DNA of 64,000 nt, taken from the IMG/VR virus record IMGVR_UViG_3300021090_000017, positions 1 through 64,000 of that record; one strand, written 5' to 3'. The notes beneath the pieces were generated by a model. That model ran no database searches. It had not been told where the DNA came from and worked only from the letters and a program-made list of their open reading frames with translations. This DNA is from a virus. This document shows, piece by piece, positions 42,622-50,291 of the stretch; the first letter of the stretch is position 1; every line of letters begins with the position of its first letter. A program made the translations under genes and the position numbers.

Positions 42622-42906
42622 ATGAAAAAAATTATATTAATATTTATGGTATTAATAACAATATCAGCATGTGTAGGAGGACAATCAGTAAAAATTAAAA
42701 TCGTTGATATGAAAAATGTAAACGATCCTGACTGTGGATGTATAGCAGGAAATAGCTCTTGCTATTACTCTTACACAAATTTGGTTACAATCGTACAAGA
42801 CAATGAAGGAAGATCTGATAAATGGTGTGGATATTTTGGCCCAGTTGGATATGAATTTTCAGGATTCTATCGAAGAACAATAGGAAAACAATTACACATG
42901 AAATGA
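42622..42906 (+). CDS. small lipoprotein
   Basis: 94 residues. A signal peptide (MKKIILIFMVLITISAC) with the Cys at residue 17 as the lipobox Cys. The mature part has five more Cys (DCGC, SCYY, WCGYF) suggesting disulphides in the periplasm. Phage lipoproteins often block superinfection or protect the cell surface; that role is inferred. Confidence 0.65.
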   Translation: MKKIILIFMVLITISACVGGQSVKIKIVDMKNVNDPDCGCIAGNSSCYYSYTNLVTIVQDNEGRSDKWCGYFGPVGYEFSGFYRRTIGKQLHMK

Positions 42907-42919
42907 AGGGAGAAATGTA

Positions 42920-43090
42920 TTGCTTATAAGAGATGCACTGATGTTGTTGAAGGAAGCAAATACTGAGTTAAAAGCTCATGAGGCTGATTATCATCATACA
43001 ACAAGAAAAGGTTTAATTGATGAAATAGATAAGCTTCTATTTGACTTTAAAACTTGTGCTTCAGTAATAGTGAAGAAGGATCGTGGGTAG
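42920..43090 (+). CDS. small helical protein (56 residues, TTG start)
   Basis: TTG start with AAGGGAG 8-9 bases upstream. Helical (LIRDALMLLKEANTELKAH). Ends inside the following terminator. No family recognised. Confidence 0.55.
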   Translation: MLIRDALMLLKEANTELKAHEADYHHTTRKGLIDEIDKLLFDFKTCASVIVKKDRG

Positions 43091-43106
43091 ATCCTTCTTC
43101 TTTTTT
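43072..43106 (+). terminator. cassette terminator
   Basis: 11-bp stem GAAGAAGGATC/GATCCTTCTTC with a 7-base loop and T run. Confidence 0.85.
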
Positions 43107-43141
43107 ATCTTATTATTTTATTATAACGAAAGGATATTATA

Positions 43142-44155
43142 ATGGAAATAGCATCTAAATTCGGAATCGAATTAACTTATCAAACTACAAAAGCTTTATT
43201 TACAAAATTTAAAAAAGAAATATTAAAAAAATATGATATAAATTATATAGAATATAACTTATCAAGCGGAAATTTATTTAGAGAGATATGTGAATTAGAA
43301 AAAATTAAAGTATATCATGTAAGTGCTGATGGTGGGGTTGATACTGCTTTTGAATTAGCTACACCGAAGTTTAAAACATTTAATGAATTAGAGTTATGGT
43401 ATAAAAAATGGGATAAGGTAATTAAGAATTCTCCTTATAGTGCTACATGGGATCCATTTATTAAAACTAATAAGGTATGGGAAGGAAGTGGTGGTGGGCA
43501 CATACATTTTAATATTCCATATAAAAATATAAAGAAAAAAGCATTATTTATTTTAAATGTAATGAGATATGCTTCAAGATATCCATGGTTTAATTGGGTG
43601 TTCAATGAATGGTGTGATGATGATAATGCAAACTCAATGCTTGAAGTTGAGCAATTAAAATTATCAGAAGTATTGGATGTTTTAGAAATTAATGATAATG
43701 ATGATTATAATTATAATTGGTCGATAGATTATCTTTGTGCATGTAGATTATTTGTAGTAGATGGTGTTGACATTACTTCTAAAAAATTAACAAATATATT
43801 TTTAAAACATTCTAATGATATTGGGAAAGATTATGCTGTTAGATATGATGAAGATAAAAACACAATGGAATTAAGATTCTTTGATGCACCTAAAGATTTT
43901 AATCAATTAAAAGAACATCTAGCTATCGGCAATATTATTATAAAAGATTGTATTATGATGACTGATAATAATGAATATATTCAGACAATAAAATATAATA
44001 ATATGAGTGAATATTTAAAAGATAGACCTAATATATTTGCATCAGTTAAACATGAATTAGCAGATTTTTGTGCATCTAATAACTTAGAATTTAATGATTA
44101 TAAAAAATACTTAGATAATTTAAAACTAAGAATTAAATATGGGAGATTAGTTTAA
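43142..44155 (+). CDS. amidoligase-like enzyme (COOH-NH2 ligase superfamily)
   Basis: 337 residues. FGIELTYQ near the start, DGGVDTAFELATPKF, GSGGGHIHFNI (residues about 119-129) and TMELRFFDAPKD match the glutamine-synthetase-fold amidoligases (PF12224 type), which join carboxyl and amine groups using ATP. Phage members may modify cell wall or proteins. Followed 1 base later by a helical gene. AAAGGA site 8 bases from the ATG. Confidence 0.62.
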   Translation: MEIASKFGIELTYQTTKALFTKFKKEILKKYDINYIEYNLSSGNLFREICELEKIKVYHVSADGGVDTAFELATPKFKTFNELELWYKKWDKVIKNSPYSATWDPFIKTNKVWEGSGGGHIHFNIPYKNIKKKALFILNVMRYASRYPWFNWVFNEWCDDDNANSMLEVEQLKLSEVLDVLEINDNDDYNYNWSIDYLCACRLFVVDGVDITSKKLTNIFLKHSNDIGKDYAVRYDEDKNTMELRFFDAPKDFNQLKEHLAIGNIIIKDCIMMTDNNEYIQTIKYNNMSEYLKDRPNIFASVKHELADFCASNNLEFNDYKKYLDNLKLRIKYGRLV

Positions 44156-44156
44156 T

Positions 44157-44447
44157 ATGGAAAAGAATAAAATAATAAAATTCACAACTGAAGAGAAAGA
44201 ATTATTATTTAGTTTAATGAATAGAACTTGGCAAAATATAGGTTATGATACTATTAAATTAAATAATGGCAAAGATGTTTCAAGATCTATTGTTATGGAA
44301 ATGGTTATAGATGCAGATCGACTAAGAGATTATGCTAAAAGTAAAGAAGAAATAGAAGCTGTAGGAAAATTTTATTCTCTTAAAAATTATGATAGTATGA
44401 AAAAAATAGCTAGAAAAGCTTTTCCTCTTACCAAATATGGAATGTAA
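44157..44447 (+). CDS. helical protein beside the amidoligase, unknown
   Basis: 96 residues, charged helices throughout. It directly follows the amidoligase gene in one transcript, so it could be its substrate or partner. No motif. Confidence 0.55.
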   Translation: MEKNKIIKFTTEEKELLFSLMNRTWQNIGYDTIKLNNGKDVSRSIVMEMVIDADRLRDYAKSKEEIEAVGKFYSLKNYDSMKKIARKAFPLTKYGM

Positions 44448-44469
44448 TTATTATAAATAATATACGTAA

Positions 44470-44511
44470 AATTCCGGATTGTATAAATTATACAATCCGG
44501 AATTTATTTTT
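44470..44511. terminator. bidirectional terminator
   Basis: 16-bp perfect palindromic stem (AATTCCGGATTGTATA and complement) with a 2-base spacer and T run, between convergent genes. Confidence 0.85.
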
Positions 44512-44518
44512 TTGTTTC

Positions 44519-44761
44519 TTATAAACTCATTTTTGTCATATTCAATAGAATCTCTTTATTGAATAGTTTTTCTACATCTTTTACTTTTGCATTTTCACTT
44601 AATGATTTAAGTTTATTTCCTAATAGAAACATTTTTAATTCTACTTCTGTAGCTTCCATAATATATTTTTCTAATGTTGCCTTAGCATCCTTAGTAATAG
44701 TTGACTTCTCTAATCTTAAAGCTGCTGCCTTCTGTAAATCTTCTTTTTCAAACTTAATCAT
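44519..44761 (-). CDS. small helical protein, unknown
   Basis: 80 residues from the ATG at 44761; an in-frame ATG 15 bases upstream embeds the GGAGG site, so the second is preferred. Helical, Leu/Lys-rich (KEDLQKAAALRLEKSTITKDA). No family recognised. Confidence 0.55.
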   Translation of the reverse strand: MIKFEKEDLQKAAALRLEKSTITKDAKATLEKYIMEATEVELKMFLLGNKLKSLSENAKVKDVEKLFNKEILLNMTKMSL

Positions 44762-44803
44762 TTTGTTGTCCTCCATTATATTTAAAAAATTATTATATTA
44801 CTA

Positions 44804-44828
44804 TATTTATATGGTTATTTGTTCTAAA
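44804..44828 (-). promoter_or_regulatory. L-type-like promoter motif (wide spacing)
   Basis: TTAGAACA, then 8 bases, then TATAAATA on the minus strand. Spacing differs from the other copies, but the TATAAATA box is the exact T4 late consensus. Confidence 0.5.
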
Positions 44829-44832
44829 TTTT

Positions 44833-45075
44833 TTATAGATTACCACATCTTTTATTACATTCTTTTATTTGTATAGGATCTTGTAGTTTACTACATCCTT
44901 CTTTACACTTTAAATGTTTATAACTGGAATTTTTAATATTACTTTCAGGTGAAACATTTTTATTAGTAAAGTCACTTACACTATTATCAACATCTAACCC
45001 TGCACCTAAACGTCTTTCAATAGCATCTTCTAATAATGTATTTATACTTTCTTTTAATATCTCATTATATTTCAT
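44833..45075 (-). CDS. putative packaged protein with capsid-targeting-like leader and CxxxC tail
   Basis: 80 residues. Leader MKYNEILKESINTLLEDAIE, with LLED as a cleavage-like site. C-terminus: CKEGCSKLQDPIQIKECNKRC, split as CxxxC-x11-CxxxC with a central DP, plus GNL. The shortest protein with both the leader and the Cys module, so a minimal exemplar of the family. Confidence 0.68.
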   Translation of the reverse strand: MKYNEILKESINTLLEDAIERRLGAGLDVDNSVSDFTNKNVSPESNIKNSSYKHLKCKEGCSKLQDPIQIKECNKRCGNL

Positions 45076-45083
45076 AAGGCTCC

Positions 45084-46061
45084 TTATCTTTTTTTACATT
45101 TTTCTATACACTTAATTTTAAAATTTGGGTCATATATTTTATCACATCTTTTAATACATAAATTAATTTCCCATTTACTATTTTTTTTAATATAGTTTCC
45201 TGCATCACCCATGTTATTAGCATTAAATGAGTTGTTACCATCAAATGAATGTGCTGATCCAAGATCTGGGGAATCCCCTCCTATCTGCTCTTTTATCATT
45301 TTATTTTTTTTAAGTTTAATCATCTTTTCTTCAAAATCTTTAAGCTCATTCCACACTCTAACATTCCAAAGACTTGATAAGTTTCTTATAGTAGCTCTCC
45401 ATAGACTTATTAACCTAGATGTCCTTAAAAATATAATACTTGATTTAGATTTAAGCTCATCAAAATTAAACCATAATGGTTGAATTCCTTCTGCTACAGT
45501 TTTCTCTTTAATACTTAAAATATATCTAATAGTATTGGCGTGTACTACTTTCCAATAGGCACCAGATTTTTTTTCAGTTTTTAATAATTCTGGATCTTTT
45601 CTTTTTAATAATTTTTCTTCCATTATATTAGTATAATCGTCTATTTCGATAAACTTACAATTATATTTTTTAGCCATCTCTTTTCCAATAGTAGATTTAC
45701 CTGAACCAGATGGACCTATTATAAATAATTTACCATTTTTACTATTCTTCCATTCATCATACTTATATACAAGAGGTTTGTCTGAAATAAATAATGATTC
45801 TTGAATATTACTTAAATAATTATTTAAACTTGATTCATGTTTAGTTTTACCTTCTTTATATTTATCTTTCTTTTCTTGTTGGTCTATTAAATATTTCAAT
45901 TTATAGCAATCACCATTCTTACAAGGATATGCAAAAGAATTAAATACACTTTGACTACGTATTTTAGTATCTCCAGCTTTATCTTTAACACACTTCTCTA
46001 AACATTCATTATACTGCTGTTTTAGGAAGTTAATATAATTAGTATCCTCTTTTAATATCAT
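45084..46061 (-). CDS. P-loop kinase-like putative packaged protein with CxxxC tail
   Basis: 325 residues. The N-terminus MILKEDTNYINFLKQQ looks like a shortened ILKE leader. CLEKC and CKNGDC occur within the first 60 residues. A P-loop domain begins near residue 109: FIIGPSGSGKSTIGKEMAKKY, IEIDDYTN, RTSRLISLWRATIRNL, a layout like shikimate/gluconate kinases or zeta toxins. The C-terminus is CIKRCDKIYDPNFKIKCIEKC, the family DP-centred pair. A packaged kinase acting early on host or phage targets is inferred. Confidence 0.62.
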   Translation of the reverse strand: MILKEDTNYINFLKQQYNECLEKCVKDKAGDTKIRSQSVFNSFAYPCKNGDCYKLKYLIDQQEKKDKYKEGKTKHESSLNNYLSNIQESLFISDKPLVYKYDEWKNSKNGKLFIIGPSGSGKSTIGKEMAKKYNCKFIEIDDYTNIMEEKLLKRKDPELLKTEKKSGAYWKVVHANTIRYILSIKEKTVAEGIQPLWFNFDELKSKSSIIFLRTSRLISLWRATIRNLSSLWNVRVWNELKDFEEKMIKLKKNKMIKEQIGGDSPDLGSAHSFDGNNSFNANNMGDAGNYIKKNSKWEINLCIKRCDKIYDPNFKIKCIEKCKKR

Positions 46062-46080
46062 TTATTCCTCCGAAAGTAAT

Positions 46081-46100
46081 GTATATTATTTTGTTCTTAT
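46081..46100 (-). promoter_or_regulatory. L-type promoter motif
   Basis: ATAAGAACAAAATAATATAC on the minus strand before the packaged-kinase gene. Divergent from the E-type motif at 46164. Confidence 0.55.
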
Positions 46101-46163
46101 TTGTATCTAAACTCTATATATAATAAATAGGATATAAATATCCTTATTTATGGAATATTTAAT

Positions 46164-46189
46164 TACTATATATATTATTTAGTAAGAGG
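46164..46189 (+). promoter_or_regulatory. E-type promoter motif
   Basis: TACTATATATATTATTTAGT then AAGAGG, 30 bases before the 46221 start. Confidence 0.6.
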
Positions 46190-46220
46190 AAGAAATTATT
46201 TTAAAAGGAGATTAAATACA

Positions 46221-46556
46221 ATGCTTCAATGTTTAAAGATGGATTGTATTAGAAGAGATGTTTGTGGTCACTCTAAGAAACATATACCAAAAGACGGAAA
46301 TGAGTTATTATGTATTCAGAGAACAACAGATGAAGCAGGAAATCAGCATAAAGAAAAAAGTGCCTGTCCTGGTTGTACTTGGGTAGGAAAAGGTGAAAAT
46401 CCATACAGTGATAGGAAAAAATTCATTTCTAAATTACGTAGAAGAACCTTATGGACTCCAATATCAACTCCATTAGGAGTAAGTTCACTAGCCGACATGA
46501 TAGATGAAGGTCGGGATATGAATGAAATATTAAAAGAAGAAGGAATTTTGATTTAA
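46221..46556 (+). CDS. Cys-containing protein, unknown (111 residues)
   Basis: MLQCLKMDCIRRDVCGHSKK and CIQRTT, ACPGCTW suggest a zinc site in the first 55 residues; the rest is helical and basic (RKKFISKLRRRTLW). AAAGGAG site. Single-gene cassette. No family recognised. Confidence 0.6.
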   Translation: MLQCLKMDCIRRDVCGHSKKHIPKDGNELLCIQRTTDEAGNQHKEKSACPGCTWVGKGENPYSDRKKFISKLRRRTLWTPISTPLGVSSLADMIDEGRDMNEILKEEGILI

Positions 46557-46688
46557 TGAGTTAAATCTCTTATATGGCTCAACTTATTTATAAAATAACA
46601 ACCATAGCCAGGTTGGAGGAGAGAAAAATGCGAGATCCGCCGAAATAAATTAAACTAAAACTTGTTGAGTCTTACTACTAACGGCCTA
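46557..46688 (+). other. untranslated region with possible RNA structure
   Basis: Between a stop and a terminator: GGCTCAAC (46578-46585) can pair with GTTGAGTC about 90 bases later, enclosing AACC/GGTT and a purine-rich CAGGTTGGAGGAGAG segment. No ORF over 25 residues with a ribosome site. Could be a structured 3' UTR or small RNA. Confidence 0.35.
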
Positions 46689-46732
46689 GATGAGGCGATT
46701 AGAAGTTTTAATCGCCTCATCTTCATTTTTTT
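46689..46732. terminator. bidirectional terminator
   Basis: 13-bp perfect stem GATGAGGCGATTA/TAATCGCCTCATC, 7-base loop, T run. Between convergent genes. Confidence 0.9.
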
Positions 46733-46733
46733 G

Positions 46734-47561
46734 TTAATTTTTAATTTCTTTAGAAACTTTTATTTTAATATCATCAAATGATAAATTTTTATTCTCTTCA
46801 TATGACAAAATTTTATCAATTCTGTTTTTATATTTAGCATCACTAGAAAAAAATTCAAAAAATTTCATAATAAAAGAAATTGTTGGGCTTTCTTTTTCTT
46901 TTTGTTTATGGTTTTGCTCTATTTTATGAATTGCTGATAATAAATATTTCCCATACCCCATACTAGAAGAAAATTTATCTCCAATGTATTCATGATGTCT
47001 TGAATATAACGGTTTAGCGAACAAGTACAACCAAACTATAAAGGAAGCTGGTAATATCCAAATAAATTTTTTTATAGAACTATCATTTTCTTTATTTTTT
47101 GCCTTTAAATCGAGAACACGTTTAAATAAAATCGAGCCGATGGATGGTATTACCCAATCTACAACTTCTTGTTTTACTTTATGCATATCTTTTACATGCT
47201 TTGCTTCGTGTAATAGAACCGCAACTCGTTCATTCTCATTCAATGCCTCATAAAGACCGCTAGTTATATAAATTGTGTTAAAATTTAATATTGCATATGA
47301 ATTCCATTCTTTATCTTTTATAATATTAACCTTAAATTTATTTTTTTCATTTATAATATTATTAATTTTATCAGATAACTGTTTATCATACTTAGAATTT
47401 CTTATAAAATTGAAGTAAAATAATAAAACAGATGATAATGCAGTTATTATTCTAATTGATGTAATTAAACTCCTATCTTTACTACTTGATTCAATTAGAT
47501 AGGTTTCAGATGATAATAAAATATTATCTGCTGATTCTTTTAGTATATCATTATATTTCAT
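46734..47561 (-). CDS. M48-type zinc metallopeptidase with capsid-targeting-like leader
   Basis: 275 residues. Leader MKYNDILKESADNILLSSE. A transmembrane segment at about 33-50, then VAVLLHEAKHVKDMH (HExxH zinc site), a second membrane segment (FIWILPASFIVWLYLF), and HHEYIGDKFSS (third-ligand region). This is the HtpX/Ste24-like M48 layout. Packaging of an integral membrane peptidase would be unusual; delivery into the host envelope is inferred. Paralogue at 60606-61415. Confidence 0.72.
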   Translation of the reverse strand: MKYNDILKESADNILLSSETYLIESSSKDRSLITSIRIITALSSVLLFYFNFIRNSKYDKQLSDKINNIINEKNKFKVNIIKDKEWNSYAILNFNTIYITSGLYEALNENERVAVLLHEAKHVKDMHKVKQEVVDWVIPSIGSILFKRVLDLKAKNKENDSSIKKFIWILPASFIVWLYLFAKPLYSRHHEYIGDKFSSSMGYGKYLLSAIHKIEQNHKQKEKESPTISFIMKFFEFFSSDAKYKNRIDKILSYEENKNLSFDDIKIKVSKEIKN

Positions 47562-47581
47562 AGTTTATCTCCATAACTAAA

Positions 47582-47600
47582 ATTTATATTTTGTTCTAAT
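47582..47600 (-). promoter_or_regulatory. L-type promoter motif
   Basis: TTAGAACAAAATATAAAT on the minus strand, 21 bases before the M48 gene start. Divergent from the E-type motif at 47617. Confidence 0.7.
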
Positions 47601-47616
47601 TTATTACAAAATTTAT

Positions 47617-47641
47617 TACTATATATATTATTTATTAGAAG
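47617..47641 (+). promoter_or_regulatory. E-type promoter motif
   Basis: TACTATATATATTATTTATT then AGAAG, 39 bases before the 47680 start. Confidence 0.6.
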
Positions 47642-47679
47642 ATAAATTAAACTATTTTATTTAAAAGGAGGTGAGGTGA

Positions 47680-47988
47680 ATGTTGTGGAGAATATACTTA
47701 GGAGGAATAGCATCAGTAGCATCAATAATAGCTGTATTATTCTTTATTGAATTCCTTATAAAGAAATATGGATATTTGGATGTTGATGAATTAACTGTAA
47801 TTAAGAAAGGTCGTAATTTTATAATATTGATTGTTTTGTTTTCATCAGTGTTATACTTTCTTAATTCAGGAATAACCACAGTTATCCCAAAAAATAGTAT
47901 TGATCGTAGTTATATTAATTCTTCGATCGAGCAAAAGAATTCAGATGTAAAAAATAAACTACAGGAGGATTCAGATGAAAAGAAGTAA
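47680..47988 (+). CDS. small two-helix membrane protein
   Basis: 102 residues; membrane helices at about 7-27 and 45-62, then a charged tail (SSIEQKNSDVKNKLQEDSDEKK). Overlaps the SPFH-like lipoprotein start by 14 bases, so the two are probably made together as an envelope pair. Confidence 0.65.
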   Translation: MLWRIYLGGIASVASIIAVLFFIEFLIKKYGYLDVDELTVIKKGRNFIILIVLFSSVLYFLNSGITTVIPKNSIDRSYINSSIEQKNSDVKNKLQEDSDEKK

Positions 47989-48811
47989 TGTGTTTCTGGT
48001 TATTCTGGTTATGTTGTTTTCGGTTGTGATCTCGGGATGTACCCAGATCGAAAATATTCCGGCAGGATATGTAGCAAAGATGCTTACTCCTACCGGATGG
48101 GATGAAAAGATATATGAAGCCGGACAGGTTGATATCGGGCAAACAACTAATAACGGACAAGGAAACACATTGGTTCTTCTTGAAGCCAGTAGTGTCATGA
48201 TCAAAGAGAGCTTCAAAGAAGAAGGAGAAGATGGGCAAGACCATCGTGTAAAAACATTAACTGAATCTCTTGCTGTCGACGCTTATGTAAATGTTATACT
48301 TCCTGATGATCCTAAAATTCGAAATTCCATCTTTGCGCTGGTAACTCCGGCAGCGACAAAAGGAAGTGATCGTGTAAAAGTCATCACTCTCGAAATGGTT
48401 TATAGGCAATTTGCTCAAATGGATGTTCGTTCTAAAACCAGAAGTATCTTCTCTAAATATAGGGGATATAAAGATACTACTGCCCAATTTGAGCATATCA
48501 ATGCCCAGCTATACGACATGGTGAGGGATACATTCAAAAAGAATTCTGTTCCACTCATTCTTAAGAATGCAGCCATTTCCAATATCGTTCCTGATAAAAC
48601 CCTTATTACAGCCGAGAACAACAAGTCGTCGGCTAACTCGTCTGTGTCAGCGATTGATGAGGTCGGAGCTGCTATTCGTAGGAATCCAGGTTATCTCGAG
48701 TATTATAAATGGTCACAGCTTGAGAAGATCGCGGCGTCCAAGGAAGGCACCAACACCATCATCGTGACCGAGTCCGGTAAAGCACCTGGTCTGGTTGTAA
48801 ACGGAAAGTAG
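47975..48811 (+). CDS. SPFH/band 7-like lipoprotein on a GC-rich island
   Basis: 278 residues. Signal peptide with lipobox VVISGC (Cys about 22). NIPAGYVAKMLTPTGWDEKIYEAGQV resembles the start of band 7 domains; VKTLTESLAVDAYVNVILPDD and a Gln/Arg-rich helical region (TRSIFSKYRG, AQLYDMVRDTF) follow. Base composition is higher in GC than neighbours. Family members form membrane scaffolds and modulate proteases. Its proximity to the membrane M48 gene is suggestive. Transfer from another genome is inferred. Confidence 0.6.
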   Translation: MKRSNVFLVILVMLFSVVISGCTQIENIPAGYVAKMLTPTGWDEKIYEAGQVDIGQTTNNGQGNTLVLLEASSVMIKESFKEEGEDGQDHRVKTLTESLAVDAYVNVILPDDPKIRNSIFALVTPAATKGSDRVKVITLEMVYRQFAQMDVRSKTRSIFSKYRGYKDTTAQFEHINAQLYDMVRDTFKKNSVPLILKNAAISNIVPDKTLITAENNKSSANSSVSAIDEVGAAIRRNPGYLEYYKWSQLEKIAASKEGTNTIIVTESGKAPGLVVNGK

Positions 48812-48816
48812 TTAAA

Positions 48817-48863
48817 AACAGCTTGGGGTTAATTTAATATTAAACCCCCAAGCTGTTATTTTT
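48817..48863 (+). terminator. hairpin with T run (terminator)
   Basis: AACAGCTTGGGG/CCCCAAGCTGTT stem with an A/T-rich loop and T run. It ends the lipoprotein gene just before the next ribosome site, so partial readthrough may occur. Confidence 0.75.
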
Positions 48864-48879
48864 AAGGAGGATTATAAAA

Positions 48880-49113
48880 ATGAAATCATATTTAAATTTC
48901 ATAGGATTTACTGGTTGGGTAGCAATATGGTTTAGATTCTCAGGTATTTTAGTAGGGGTAACTATATTATATTCATGTACTGATTTTTTAATAGATATTA
49001 TAAAAGAACATAATGAAATTGGTATTATGTTTTTACCTACATTAGTAATATTTATTTGTTTTGCGATATTTATAATAATTGGAAGTTTACTAAAACACAA
49101 GGAGGATAGCTAA
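48880..49113 (+). CDS. small two-helix membrane protein
   Basis: 77 residues with membrane helices at about 6-30 and 43-68. AAGGAGG site. One-base overlap with the HD hydrolase gene. No family recognised. Confidence 0.6.
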   Translation: MKSYLNFIGFTGWVAIWFRFSGILVGVTILYSCTDFLIDIIKEHNEIGIMFLPTLVIFICFAIFIIIGSLLKHKEDS

Positions 49114-49622
49114 TGATTTTAAAAGCAATAAAGTTTGCAGAGAAGAAGCATAAAGGACAAACCAGAAAGGTATCTGGGGAACCATATTTAACACATCCTA
49201 TTATGGCAAGCTATGTGATTGTTAAATATAAAAAATCAAAACATATTGAGGAATTGATTGTTTCTATGATCCTCCATGATACTCTTGAAGATACTGAAAC
49301 CACTTTTGTTGAGTTGGCTAAAAACTTTACTCCATTGGTTGCATCATTAGTTCATGAATTAACTAATGATGTTAATGAAATAAAAAGAGTTGGTAAAAAG
49401 GAATATCTTCTTACAAAAATGTTAGGTATATCAAACTACGCTTTAGTTTGTAAATTGATAGATACTATGGTTAATATTGATGACCACCCAAAACCTGAAT
49501 ATGTTAATAACACTTATATTAATTTAATAGAGTTAGCTAAAAAAAGAAAATTAACTAAATCTCAAATATCAATATGGGATGACCTAATGATTAAAGTACA
49601 AAATATAAGGTCAAAATATTAA
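49113..49622 (+). CDS. HD-domain (p)ppGpp hydrolase-like (MESH1/SpoT-HD type)
   Basis: 169 residues. AIKFAEKKHKGQTRKVSGEPYLTHP, ILHDTLEDTETTF (HD..ED) and CKLIDTMVNIDDHP are the ordered motifs of the RelA/SpoT hydrolase domain, with no synthetase domain. Size fits single-domain alarmone hydrolases. It could lower ppGpp during infection. The usual KLADRLHN is KLIDTMVN, keeping the Asp and Asn. Confidence 0.75.
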   Translation: MILKAIKFAEKKHKGQTRKVSGEPYLTHPIMASYVIVKYKKSKHIEELIVSMILHDTLEDTETTFVELAKNFTPLVASLVHELTNDVNEIKRVGKKEYLLTKMLGISNYALVCKLIDTMVNIDDHPKPEYVNNTYINLIELAKKRKLTKSQISIWDDLMIKVQNIRSKY

Positions 49623-49632
49623 GGGAGGATCC

Positions 49633-49839
49633 ATGGCACCAAAGATGATATGTTATATGCCTGTTGGTATTAAATGTAAATATTATGTAATGATATCAAG
49701 GATTGTAAGACTTTCAAAAAAGATTCAATCAGGTATAACTATTATGGATGTATCTCTTATCCATCTTGACAATGGTGATTTTCTAGAATCTGAAGATAGT
49801 ATTGCCACACTCCAATCAAGAATTGAATCAAAGGATTAA
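49633..49839 (+). CDS. small protein, unknown (68 residues)
   Basis: Beta-rich (MICYMPVGIKCKYYVMISRIV). GGGAGG site 5 bases before the ATG. No family recognised. Confidence 0.5.
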   Translation: MAPKMICYMPVGIKCKYYVMISRIVRLSKKIQSGITIMDVSLIHLDNGDFLESEDSIATLQSRIESKD

Positions 49840-49840
49840 A

Positions 49841-50098
49841 ATGGAATTAAATCGAAGACCTAAAGAAGTCTTGATAGTGATTAACATTTATTTATTTCTT
49901 ATATTGATTATGCCAATTAGATTAGCTATAGCATTAGTTATTATAGATATCATATGTGGGACATGTAATGTATGGTATTCTTTAAGTAAGGATAGAGATG
50001 TGTTTGTAACTAAACATAGAGATATATTATTAATTCCAGGAGTTGATATATATTTCTTCTTCTTAGGATTATTTAAACATATATTCTATTTTGAGTAA
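49841..50098 (+). CDS. small membrane protein, unknown (85 residues)
   Basis: ATG at 49841 with AAAGGA just upstream. Hydrophobic segments at about 9-42 and 68-82 joined by a charged SLSKDRDVFVTKHRD loop. No family recognised. Confidence 0.55.
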   Translation: MELNRRPKEVLIVINIYLFLILIMPIRLAIALVIIDIICGTCNVWYSLSKDRDVFVTKHRDILLIPGVDIYFFFLGLFKHIFYFE

Positions 50099-50111
50099 AG
50101 GAGAATTATAA

Positions 50112-50291
50112 GTGAAAACAGTTTTAATAATATTATCAACTATTATAGGAATGGGATGTATAGGAATAGTATGTTGGTCAATAGCAATAGATGAAACACT
50201 TAACATAGTAAATATTGTTATGGAAGTTAATGAAGTTAAGATAAGATTTGAAAGAGATAGATTTAGAATTATTTATAAGAAGATAACATGA
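50112..50291 (+). CDS. small membrane protein (59 residues, GTG start)
   Basis: GTG with AAAGGAGA 8 bases upstream. One N-terminal membrane helix (VLIILSTIIGMGCIGIVCW) and a charged helical tail. ATGA overlap with the HNH gene. Confidence 0.6.
   Translation: MKTVLIILSTIIGMGCIGIVCWSIAIDETLNIVNIVMEVNEVKIRFERDRFRIIYKKIT

Noticed and set aside
47661-48624. Several minus-strand ORFs opposite the lipoprotein gene
   Set aside because: Shadows of a plus-strand gene with a signal peptide, ribosome site and coherent domain.
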